Source: Gordius sp. MW1
Lineage: Eukaryota; Nematomorpha; Gordioida; Gordea; Gordiidae
Assembly (NCBI GenBank): GCA_964036665.1
Contig: OZ038527.1
Coordinates: 21,795,901-21,859,900 of the forward strand
DNA: 64,000 nt
Direction: 5' to 3'
In this document: one piece after another, positions 11,976-23,900 of the stretch
How positions within the stretch are numbered: position 1 is the stretch's first letter
Layout: every line of letters starts with the position of its first letter
Program-made: the position numbers and the translations under genes
Notes under the pieces: generated by a model
The model's input: only the letters and a program-made list of their open reading frames with translations
Told to the model about the DNA's origin: nothing
Database searches by the model: none

Positions 11976-14900
11976 CTAAATTTTTCCAGCCAATTTCTCC
12001 TTTAGCTCTGATACTGATTCGATAGGCAGGGAACATACATTATTTTCGCACAAATAAACCGTAGGCTTGTCTCTTTTTTCCCCTACTATGTTTTTGATTT
12101 CCTAAAATTAAATAAATTAATAAAATAAATAAAAATGTGTGCAAGACTTACATCTTTGTCCTTTAAAATCCCATCATAACCCGGGTAAACGGAGATGATG
12201 CCATTGACATTGCCATATAAACATTTCACATATTGCTTAACTTCTTGATCTTCTTTTGGACCATAAATAATAGCCTACATATAATTATTGTACAATTAAA
12301 AGAAGTTTTATAATAATTTTTTACTTGGACAATCAATTGTTATTGCTATTGCAAAAACTAATTTTTAGTCCATAATAGATTTAATGCCCAAACGAAGGCT
12401 AAAAAATGACTATGCCTTTAATCCATTTATATATAATCCTTTTCACTTATATATCTTTTTTTAAATGTCATTACATATTTAACACCTTTTTAAAGTAAAG
12501 CTTTAAAAAATTTGAGGATGATTTTGAAATCTAAAAACTATAGGCTCGTAAATTAAGCAGTTGAAACCAAGACAATCTAAACTTAAGTTTATATGCAACG
12601 ACTAAAGGACACTTTATTAAAAACCGTAGACTAATAGACTGCTCATCTCTTGTTCAGGCATCAAAAGTGTTGCCAAAAACGACCGCCATTTTGATAAGTG
12701 AAATAGAGTTAGTATAGCGATGGATTGTATTGGACAATAATCATTGATCTTATAACATGAAACAACCCATTTTAATCATTATAGCGATTTTAAAAATTCA
12801 TCAAACCAAATAAATTGGCCAAAATTCATGTTTCGCTTTTCAAAATGGCTGCCAAAATGTGGAACACTTTTTAAAAGGGAATAAACAGTCTATTAGTCTA
12901 TGGCTATATCATTGTCAAATTTTTTAGTCTCTAATTAACTATATAGGTAGGTTAAAAGAGTATTATATGGTCCCATCTTGATTAATGGAGATAGCCGTCA
13001 TATTTTATTAAAAAATAATAAAAAACGCCTATTTTCAAACAACGATTCCTCCAGGAACATATAACTCAATGACACCATAGTTTCAGGTCTATGCTTTAAC
13101 CAATAATCTAGATTTATACAAAGTTGATCTAGTTAACATTGACAGAGAGTTTATATTGAACCATTAATCGCTTAACAGAGTAGCTATTTAAAAGATATAT
13201 TCCGTTTTCGATCGACCAAAACAGTTAATTTTCAATAGCAAACAAATTTGCATTGACTAATTTATATAGCTTACTTTAAACCCTAATTTAAAGCAGTCAA
13301 GAGCAAACGCTTCCTAAAAAATACGCCCTTCGGGCGTAACTGGGGGCTTCGCCCCCAAACCCCCTGCTGGGGGCTCCGCCCCCAGTCCCCCGTTGGGGGC
13401 TCTGCCCCCAAACCTCCGTTGAGGGCTAGGCCCCCAAACCCCCATCTCCTGGGGGCTCCGCCCCCAGACCCCCGGAGAAGGGAAGGGGGGGGGGAAGGGA
13501 AGAGGGGACGACTCATCTATTCTACGTATAAATGTAGCATATTTGCTATGCAATTTATGGGCGAGAATGCCTATAGGGGGTAGGATAATTGCTAGGGTTT
13601 CCCCCTTGACTACTCCCATGCTAGTTACACAACATAAAAATCTACTTTTTTGTAAAAAAAAGAAATAAAATTCATTTAAATTTAAAACCTCAATTTACTC
13701 GCCGTTTTATAACGTATGTTTTGCATGTGATAAAAATTTGAAGAAGAAAAAGATTGTATTTTTTCAATTTGGCAGAAGCTGGCCATGTAACAAGGGATTG
13801 TTTTGTAAAATGAAATGTGAACATTAAAATAATCAAATATACTTTAAAAATTCTATTATTAATTCAAAATATAAAAAAAATGACCATTGACTAAATTGTG
13901 AATCGAAATTTTAATTTTCGTTTTTAAATTTGTTAACATTGATAATTACCCTGTGCCCCACCCCCTACAGAACCCTATGCCTTTACTGATATGGGTCCCT
14001 GTGTCCCTACACTTATTAACGGCTTAATCAATGATATTTAACGATTATCTCACTTTTATATACTTATGTTAATAATAGCATGTATATTAAAATCTTCTAT
14101 TGCTGTTAAAATTTTGTTCTGATTTTTTTAATTAAAAATTGTTCAAATTCAACAAAAAATTTCTCCCAACAATTCTGCAAAATCTTAACATTGTGATGTT
14201 TTATAATATAATGTTTGTTACCGTCTAGGTTAGGCTTTCTTTAGTGTATTAATAATTTTATATTAATTTATTTGCTAAAATATAAAAGGCAAGGAGGGGG
14301 TTATAAAAATAACCAGGCCAATTGATGAACCTTAAATTAAATTCTGGCTACTACTATTAATATAAAACTATTGGTATTCTCTTCCCTAAATATATCTTTT
14401 CAATATCCATTTAAATATGATGACGTATTATGCATGTTTAATGTTATTACTTTAATTGAAACTATTTTCTAACACTTAAAATTAACCTAATATTGTGAAA
14501 TAATCTTCATCTCCTCCACTCCCGCCCCCTAGCGGTGGGCGGATAAGAGAGGAAGATAGGGTAGGGGTTTAACCTTGGCATAGCGCCATTGAAAATAAAT
14601 CAATATAAAATGACAAAGGAATTTTCCCCCTTTCCCCTTTTAATTGCTATATAATAATAATTCTAATATATTGATTATCTAGTTGTAATTTTCAATTATG
14701 ACAACTGCAATTTCAAACCTAAATATTAGGTTAATTTTAAGTGTTAGAAAATAGTTTCAATTAAAATAACAACAGGCGGAAATTAGAAATAATAAAATTA
14801 ATTAATCAACTTTTTAATAATAATAGAGAATTGGATTGCCTGTTACGACCGCACATCTAAAAATGATAAAATTTAATAACTTACTTTTAATTAATGTAAA

Positions 14901-17900
14901 ATGTTATTAAATTGGGATAATTCCTATTGATAATAAAAATTTTTGAAAATAAAATTTAAATATATAAAAATGCGTTAGATATTAAAAAATATGACTTTTA
15001 AAAATAAGATGTAATAATAATTAGATTTATTAATAAGATATCTAAAAATAAAATAGTATAGATATTAAAAAATGGTATAAGGCATTTTTTTCATTGGTCA
15101 GCAGCCAGGACAGGGTAGAAATGGTTATAAATTCATAATAGTCAAAAAAACGAAAAAATAATTTTCGAATCACATTTTGGCCAATGGTCATTTTTTTCAT
15201 TGGTCAGCAGCCAGGACACGGTAAAAGTGGATATAAATTTATGAGAGTCAAAACAAAAAACAAAAAAAAAATTTTTGTATCACATTTTGGCCAATGGTCA
15301 TTTTTTTTAATTGGTCAGTACCAACAGATGGTCTATAAATCAGTGTTAGCGAAAAAAAGGAAAAAAATAATTTTGATTCACATTTTGGCCAATGGTCATT
15401 TTTTCCATCAGTCAGCAATCAACGGACAAAAAGTCATAATAGCATTGGTAGTAACAGGAACAATCATAATAGTTAAAAAAAACGAAAAAAATAATTCCGA
15501 TTCACATTTTGGCCAATGGTCATTTTTTTCCATCCGTCAGCACCCAACAGACGGCCAAAAAGTCATAATAGCATTGGTAGTAACAGGAACAATCATAATA
15601 GTCGAAAAAAAACGAAAAAATAAACTTGGATTCACATTTTGGCCAATGGTCATTTTTTTCCATCGGTCAGCACCCAACGGACGGCCAAAAAGTCATAATA
15701 ACATTGGTAGTAACAGGAACAATCATAATAGTTAAAAAAAACGAAAAAAATAATTCCGATTCACATTTTGGCCAATGGTCATTTTTTCCATCGGTCAGCA
15801 CCCAACGGACGGCCAAAAAGTCATAATAACATTGGTAGTAACAGGAACAATCATAATAGTCAAAAAAAACCCGGGATTCGAACCCAAAAACTGGTTAAAT
15901 TAACAAAAATTAAAAGTAAACAAAACAAGACATTCGGTGCGTGACATTCGGTGCGCACGCCGAATAGCGGACGCCGAATAGGCGGACAAACAAAATGGAA
16001 AGTGATCCCATAAATTGCATAGCAATTAAAAGTGATATTGCTAATTAATAAGTTTTCACAAATGTTTTGGTACTAAAGTGACTAAAATTTTCAATGCTCA
16101 CAACAGCTAGTGTTGTAAAAACGGCTGGGTTTTGTTGGCTCGAGTTCTGGTTTAACAACGACTAAAGATCGACACTGGTCTGTTTTTCAAATTTCGACTA
16201 AGCTTAGAGGTCGAATGAGAAAAAAAGATTAAAAAACGTTGTTCTGTTTATGTTTAGTCGACTAATACCAAAGGTGACCAAACAAAATTCGGCCCATTTT
16301 ACAACGATAAAAACTTAAAAACATTAGTAAAAAAAGCGGGGAGTTTAAGTAGAAAGGCAAACTAAAAATATACTTGGCTAGTTGGTGCAGTGAAGGATCG
16401 ATAGGCTGATAAGAGTCGGGGAACAGCGGAAGGGTAATCAACTATGGCATAACCGTAAGCTTCAAATATTTTTTCTGCCAGCTTTAGGTAACTTTCTTCG
16501 CCCAAGATGGTGGAGAGACGTATCAAATTAGAAGCCGATATCGAATTACCACTAGGCTCAGCCCCGTCTTGTTCTGAAAAAAATCAACGCAAAAAAAGGG
16601 TTAAATAGAGAAAAATTACATTTGAGAGGTATGGATGATAAAAGCGACTCTTTGGAAAAGTTAATGTTTGAAATAATAAGGTCGAATTTAATAAATAATT
16701 ATTTATAGGTAAAAAGTAAAAATAAAATAAATTTTTATATAACAATTTAGGGGTTATATTTAAGAGAGCAACGCTAAGGGTACAGATCTTACTATTGTAT
16801 TAAAAATAACTTTTTATTTTTTATATAAAAAAAATAAATAGGGTTGATATTTGTCATATCTCTATCCACGTGAAATTGCACCTGCCTTACGAGGAAAGGT
16901 TAATTATTGATTGATGTGGGTGTTTAAAGTTGGGGAATAGGTAGGATCGAATAAGGCCAACCAATATAGCTAAAGAGAGAAATGCTCTAGGTGGAGTAGC
17001 TGTTTAAATTAAAAGAAGGGAATGTTTTAGCGGGGGCAAATGGCAAGATTAATGGGCCTAGTTAAGGATGGGAATGTTTCATTTGGGTTGACCATTAAGA
17101 TCCACGTACTGAGAAATGGGTTGGATGGATAGTTTAATATAGGGGTATGGAAAGTAGGAATGCGTAGGTGTATTAGGTAGGTGTATTAGCATTAAGATTA
17201 ATGGGCTAGGAAATGAGTTCGGATGAGTTTAAAATAAGGTCGGGGTTGATTTAATGTTATTCCCTTTCTTGTAAGTTAGAAAATAAACAAATGGGACAAC
17301 GAACCCAGAAGGTTGAGGAACCTTATAGATATAAAAGCCCAAGTATACAGTGAAAAATAATTATAATTCTTTTCTTTTTCTCCTAAGTAACTCTCCCACT
17401 TGGAAGATACGTAAATATTTTTCCCCTTAACGTTGTTAACCCATACCCCCACGTTGTCTGAATTCTACCCCTAAAACTATATATACGGATATTCCCCGAA
17501 AACCTGTTCCGGCTAAAACGTTCCGTGACCTGTATTGATCATAGATTCAATAAAATTCTCATATATTGTCAAGCGTGATATCAATAAAATAAAATCCTCT
17601 TTTACGCCTTGTATCAACCTAACCGCAGTATAAATAACCATATAAACCCGGACTACTGACGTAACAATTGACCAACGACCTTTCATCGTTTCCCTCAAAA
17701 CTCCTCAGTTGACGACACATCTTCCTCTTCCTTTACCGGCCATAACAGTGGTGCCCCGGAAGCGAAAAAACCAACGACCTTACGAACAAGAGACTTATCG
17801 CAAGCGAATGCAGTACAAAGGTAAAAAATGATTATGATATGTTTAAAATTATTAGTATTTTAATAATAATAAATATAACTCTTCTAACAAAAAAGTTTTT

Positions 17901-20900
17901 ATTAAAATGTTTGATAAAGTACCTATTACATTTTATTTAGAAATAGTAGGGTTGAAACTATATAATTACATTGATGTTTTGATAGTGTTTATGATAGGGG
18001 TTTTTTTTGATAAATTACGAAGAAATTTACTTTTTATTTTAATAACAATAGAACTGTATATAATCCCTTGGTCCCCTATTCTCCACCCAACAGAATTCAT
18101 TTTAACAATTTTAAAAGTCCCAGGTGCATGAAATGTGGAATATTAGGGCATAGAGCCGAGTTTTGTAAGAATAATTTTGAATTCCCAAAATATCAAAAAC
18201 AATAAATACCAATGTAATTACTTATTTAACACCACAATTATTGTAATAAAATATCCATTTATTTATTTATACTCTTATTAAATATAACAAATTAATACAT
18301 TATATAATAATAATCCTAAACTCCTGAATTCACATATTTATCTCCATACATAAATACCCGTATTTAATAATCCAACAACAAACTCGTAAAAAAAAAAAAA
18401 ATGTAATAATAAAGATATTATAATATAATTATAAAGAATAAATTCCACTTGAAAAATTAAGGGAGGATAACGTCTTTGGGAGTTAAAATATCACAAAATG
18501 TTGAAAATATTTTTGATATGGATTTTTGGAATTATTGTTAAAATAACAACCAATGGTTTACGATTCATTACTGTTAAAGTAAATTTAGTACGTAAAGGAC
18601 GAAAATACAAATTATGTGATCACACCGAAAACGTCAAGCTACATGAGAGCTTAATTATTAAAAATACTCTAAAAATGGGGTATGTCATATATAGTGAGGA
18701 CAAGTACCATATGATTTATCGAAAGATTATAAATCGCGGGAGTGAGGCTAGGAGGCGTAAGGCGCGAGGAATCGATGTCAAGCCCTTGCAAACTTCCTGT
18801 ACGGGTCCTTCATTATATAATACAAAATCGATCCCACTTATGTTGGGGCGATTACAAATTAATTGGTGTAATATTACCAATTTTAGTATTTCGGAACTTA
18901 GTGATCATAACTATTTGCATCCTTATGCGTATGTTGAATCGTTAACTACTTCTAGTGACGTTAATGAAAGCCTTTTTAAAACGGGAAGGTTTGAAATGTT
19001 AATAGAAATTAAAGGGTTAAAATGGGAAATAATTTTAGACACCTTAAAATTAGCTCGTCGAGTGAAAATTGAGAACGCTTACGCCAAAGTTAATAATTGG
19101 ATTAGTAAGTACAGGTACGGTGGTATGGGGAGAATATGGATGAATTGTAATAATCTGTTAAATAACGAGATTAATAGTAAATTAAGAAAGATAAGGGACA
19201 AAAGGATGGGTAGATATAAATGGAAGGAAAAATTCTTAAATTGTGATAAAAAATATATTGTACAAAATAATCCCAACCGCGAACCTGAATTAAACGTTGT
19301 CAATGTTATTTTAGGTAAAGTCCCGACCATTGAAATACAATTAAATAATGGCCCTATAGCCTTTAGTTTTGATACGGGTTCTTCCGTAACGGTCATAAGC
19401 AAAAATGATTATTTTGCGAGTGGTATCGAAGGATTGTATACAGTTTCTAACTTAGAAATTAAGGTTTTCAATAATGAAAAGGTGCGTTTAGTAGGGCAAT
19501 GTGAGGCACGCGTAACTATAAACCACATTAGTAGAAATTTGATGTTATACGTGTCGGAGACGGGGACGAGTAATATTTTCGGGTGGGACTGGATTCAGAG
19601 TTTTGGCTTAGAGTGGCTTAAAATCATTAGAGGTATCCCTGGAGAATTTCGTAATTTTATTAAGGTAGAGGTGGTTTCTGAAAGGGGAGTTGAGGACCAA
19701 GCCCAAGACATATGGGACAAATTTCCGCTGATGTTTAAGGGGGATTAGGATGTCTGAAACGCTTTGAGGCTACCATGAAATTTAAGGAAGGTGTCAAACC
19801 CAAATTTTGTCCGGCCAGAAGAGTGCCGTACGAGTGGAGATCGGAGATTGAGGAAGAACTAAAAAAGTGGGTTAAGGAGGGGATAACAAAGCCTGTGGTA
19901 TTTAGTTATTGGGCAACCCCACTGGTCCCCGTTAGGAAGGCGGACGGAAAATTGCGGCTCTGTGCTGATTTCCGCATTACCTTAAACCCTAATATTGAAC
20001 TGGTCAGATTCCCGCTGCCAAGACTGGAAGAGATATTGGTTAAACTGAGTGGGTATAAGGTGTTCTCCAAAATCGACTTCGCTACTGCCTACCTGCAATT
20101 AAAGGTGTCGGAAGAAATGAGTCAAAGTTTAACCATTAACACCCATTTAGGTCTCTTCACTTTTCTTAGGTTGCCTTTCGGCTTGAGCATATCGGCTCCC
20201 ATTTTCCAAATGGCTATGAATTCCCTATTTCAGGGCTTAGAAGGTGTTTTCTACTATATGGATGATCTATTAATAGCGGGGCGAAGTGAAGCTGAACATA
20301 ATTTCCGATTATTGGAGGTTTTAAGAATAATTGAAAATAATGGGTTAAGGGTGTCTAAAGAAAAATGTATATTTAGAGTAAACAAAATATCCTATTTAGG
20401 ACATATTATTGAAAATGGAACAATCCGACCTCTTGAAAACAAGGTAGCCGCGTTAAGGGACATTCGAGCCCCCAAATCTAAAAAAGAATTGCAATCTTTT
20501 CTGGGATTAATAAATTACTACCATAAATATATTCCAAGGTTTGCGGCCCGAGCAAGGACATTATATGATCTCATAAAAATCAATACCATCTTTAAGTGGG
20601 GCGAAGAGGCAGAAGCCATATTTCAAGGTCTTAAAGAGTGCGTCGTAAAAGCTCCAGTCTTAATTTGCTTTAACCGAGATAAAGAAATACATATCGTAGT
20701 AGATGCGTCGCAAGAGGCGGTTGGGGGGGGGCATTGCTACAAGTTATAGAGGGTATGGAACGACCCGTAAGCTACTTTTCACGCAAATTCCGGGATCCCG
20801 AACTACGGTACTCCGTAATCGAAAAGGAAGCGTTGGCTGTGGTCTATGGCCTAGTTAAATGTCGGGAATATATTGTAGGTAAACACTTTACCTTGTACAC

Positions 20901-23900
20901 TGATCACAAGCCCTTGGTATCGCTATTTCGGAAGAACAATCACGATCTGATGTTATCTTCGCGACTGCAGAGATGGTTGGTGGTGGTCGGAGCTTTTGAT
21001 ATGGACATAGCGTATCGTAAGGGAAATCGCAACTATCTGGCGGACACATTATCCCGCATGTATGGGGAAGGTAAAACTGCGGATCCTGAAACGAATGAAA
21101 TTGACAATTCGGTGGAGGGAATATATAATCAAGACGATACTCCCTGCGTATTGCATATATCCGAAGGAGGTCCCGTCTCCTGGAACGATGTCAAAGAGGC
21201 GTCAACGGAGGACGTTGAAATCAAGAAATTGCGGGAGTGCCTTCAAGGACAGGCAGAATGGCCATTGGCGCTTATCGCATACCAGAGGGTTAAAAAACAA
21301 TTAAATTTAGTAGAAGGGGGTGTAAATAAAGGTTTGCGATTAGTAATCCCCAAAGGTCTTCGTCAAGAAGTGCTAAAAGAGCTCCATCTCGGACATCAAG
21401 GAATTGTGAAAATGAAGAGATGGGCCCGAGAATATGTTTGGTGGCCCCAAATAACTAAAGACATAATGGAGGTATGTCAGAGTTGCGAGGCGTGTAATAG
21501 AATCGCGGCTATGCCTCCAAAAGTAAAGGGTACGCGTTGGGTCATAACACATCATCCGTGGGACAGGATACATGTCGATTTCTTTGAATGTCTAGGGAAG
21601 GTCTACTTTCTTGTTGTCGATGCGTGCACGAAATGGGTAGAATATGAAAGGGTAAACGGTAGTTCTACGCGAATAGTAATAAGGGTCTTAAAAGGTTTAA
21701 TAGCGAAGTATGGTTTGCCAAAAACCATAGTTTCGGATGGAGGGCCGGCTTTTACCAGTCGACCATTTGGGGAATTTTGCAAAAGTCATGGGATGGAGCA
21801 CATCATAACGGTGCCGTATCACCCTAGTTCCAATGGCCAAGCTGAACGTATGGTAGGGGTGGTTAAGGGGTGGCTATTAAAAGAAAAAGGTGGAGGGAGT
21901 GAACAATGGCTCATGAAGTTGATGTATCACAACGCAGTCGGCAAAGATGGGAAGTCACCATCATCCAAATTTTTGGGACGTACAGGTCGTTTGCGATTAG
22001 ATCACCTGATGCCCGAAGAGGGTAGGAGGAGGGAAGGAATGCCATTACGTTTTAAATTGGGGGACATGGTTTGGATGAGAATGTATCAGGGGCCCAATAA
22101 ATGGGTAAAGGGGATAATTATAGCCGTAGAAGGGGGGTACCGGTTAAGGGTGGCCATGGAAACGGGCGTCGAGGTTTGGCGACATGTGGATCAGTTGAAG
22201 AAAAGGGGAGGGGTGTAGGGATATGTATTATACTTTACGCTTTATATTTTTCTATCGTATGTAGACACCCGATGCCATATATGTGAACGATACAATCATA
22301 TCACCCCCGAATGCTATTATTACGAGCTGGTGCGGCAAATTGGGAAGGTGTGTTATATTTGTAACGAAAGGGGGACACACGATTGGAAGTATTGCCAATG
22401 GAATTGTAATGAAAATGTCACAGGCCGGCGAATCAAACGAAGATGGATTCGTGCGCGAGTAGCTGAGGGCGAAAAAGGCCGAAAATTTAAAGAGGTCAGT
22501 ACCCAAACTGATTCGTTGGTCAATTGTTACGTCAGTAGTCCGGGTTTATATGGTTATTTATACTGCGGTTAGGTTGATACAAGGCGTAAAAGAGGATTTT
22601 ATTTTATTGATATCACGCTTGACAATATATGAGAATTTTATTGAATCTATGATCAATACAGGTCACGGAACGTTTTAGCCGGAACAGGTTTTCAGGGAAT
22701 ATCCGTATATATAGTTTTAGGGGTAGAATTCAGACAACGTGGGGGTATGGGTTAACAACGTTAAGGGGAAAAATATTTACGTATCTTCCAAGTGGGAGAG
22801 TTTGGCGCCCAACGTGGGGCTATCCACGTGAAATTGCACCTGCCTTACGAGGAAAGGTTAATTATTGATTGATGTGGGTATTTAAAGTTGGGGAATAGGT
22901 AGGATCGAATAAGGCCAACCAATATAGCTAAAGAGAGAAATGCTCTAGGTGGAGTAGCTGTTTAAATTAAAAGAAGGGAATGTTTTAGCGGGGGCAAATG
23001 GCAAGATTAATGGGCCTAGTTAAGGATGGGAATGTTTCATTTGGGTTGAAGGCATAGTTAAGGATGGGAATGTTTCATTTGGGTTGACCATTAAGATCAA
23101 CGTACTGAGAAATGGGTTGGATGGATAGTTTAATATAGGGGTATGGAAAGTAGGAATGCGTAGGTGTATTAGGTAGGTGTATTAGCATTAAGATTAATGG
23201 GCTAGGAAATGAGTTCGGATGAGTTTAAAATAAGGTCGGGGTTGATTTAATGTTATTCCCTTTCTTGTAAGTTAGAAAATAAACAAATGGGACAACGAAC
23301 CCAGAAGGTTGAGGAACCTTATAGATATAAAAGCCCAAGTATACAGTGAAAAATAATTATAATTCTTTTCTTTTTCTCCTGAGTAACTCTCCCACTTGGA
23401 AGATACGTAAATATTTTTCCCCTTAACGTTGTTAACCCATACCCCCACGTTGTCTGAATTCTACCCCTAAAACTATATATACGGATATTCCCCGAAAACC
23501 TGTTCCGGCTAAAACGTTCCGTGACCTGTATTGATCATAAATTCAATAAAATTCTCATATATTGTCAAGCGTGATATCAATAAAATAAAATCCTCTTTTA
23601 CGCCTTGTATCAACCTAACCGCAGTATAAATAACCATATAAACCCGGACTACTGACGTAACAATTGACCAACGACCTTTCATCGTTTCCCTCAAAACTCC
23701 TCAGTTGACGACACATCTTCCTCTTCCTTTACCGGACTTAACAATATTGAATTGATTCTAACTCCCTCGTTATTTATATGAATTAACTATAACTGTCTAA
23801 GTTACAAACACGCTTATAAAATAGATATAGGTTAACGTGCAAATAGCCTTCTCGTAAATTCAAATACACATTTATGTAAAAAATGATTGTAAAGATATTT

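Larger units (their letters stand above)
16862..23735 (+). mobile_element. Ty3/gypsy retrotransposon inside a SPATA20 intron (antisense)
   Basis: Bounded by near-identical direct repeats 16862-17739 and 22820-23735. In between, on the plus strand, lie a gag zinc-knuckle remnant, protease, reverse transcriptase, RNase H and integrase, in the Ty3/gypsy order. The host gene runs on the minus strand, so the element is antisense to it. I counted only about four substitutions and one 38-bp tandem duplication between the direct repeats, so insertion was recent. The pol frame is broken twice at G runs. The boundaries lack TG..CA and I found no target duplication, so the exact ends are unsettled. Confidence 0.85.

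Noticed and set aside
13283-13619. Minus-strand open frames with repeated GGLGAEPP-like peptides
   Set aside because: They run through the GC hairpin array 13323-13480 and its periodicity alone explains them; they lie in a SPATA20 intron.
15184-15826. A 183-codon plus-strand frame with repeated HFGQWSFF peptides
   Set aside because: It is the translation of the minisatellite and has no independent coding features.
15080-15870. Possible CRISPR-like repeat array
   Set aside because: Units are 98-130 bp, contiguous and without spacers, in a eukaryotic intron; it is a minisatellite.
16862-23735. DIRS-type element, suggested by inverted internal repeats
   Set aside because: The element encodes a DDE-type integrase and gypsy-order pol, not a tyrosine recombinase. 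The inverted arrangement needs another explanation.
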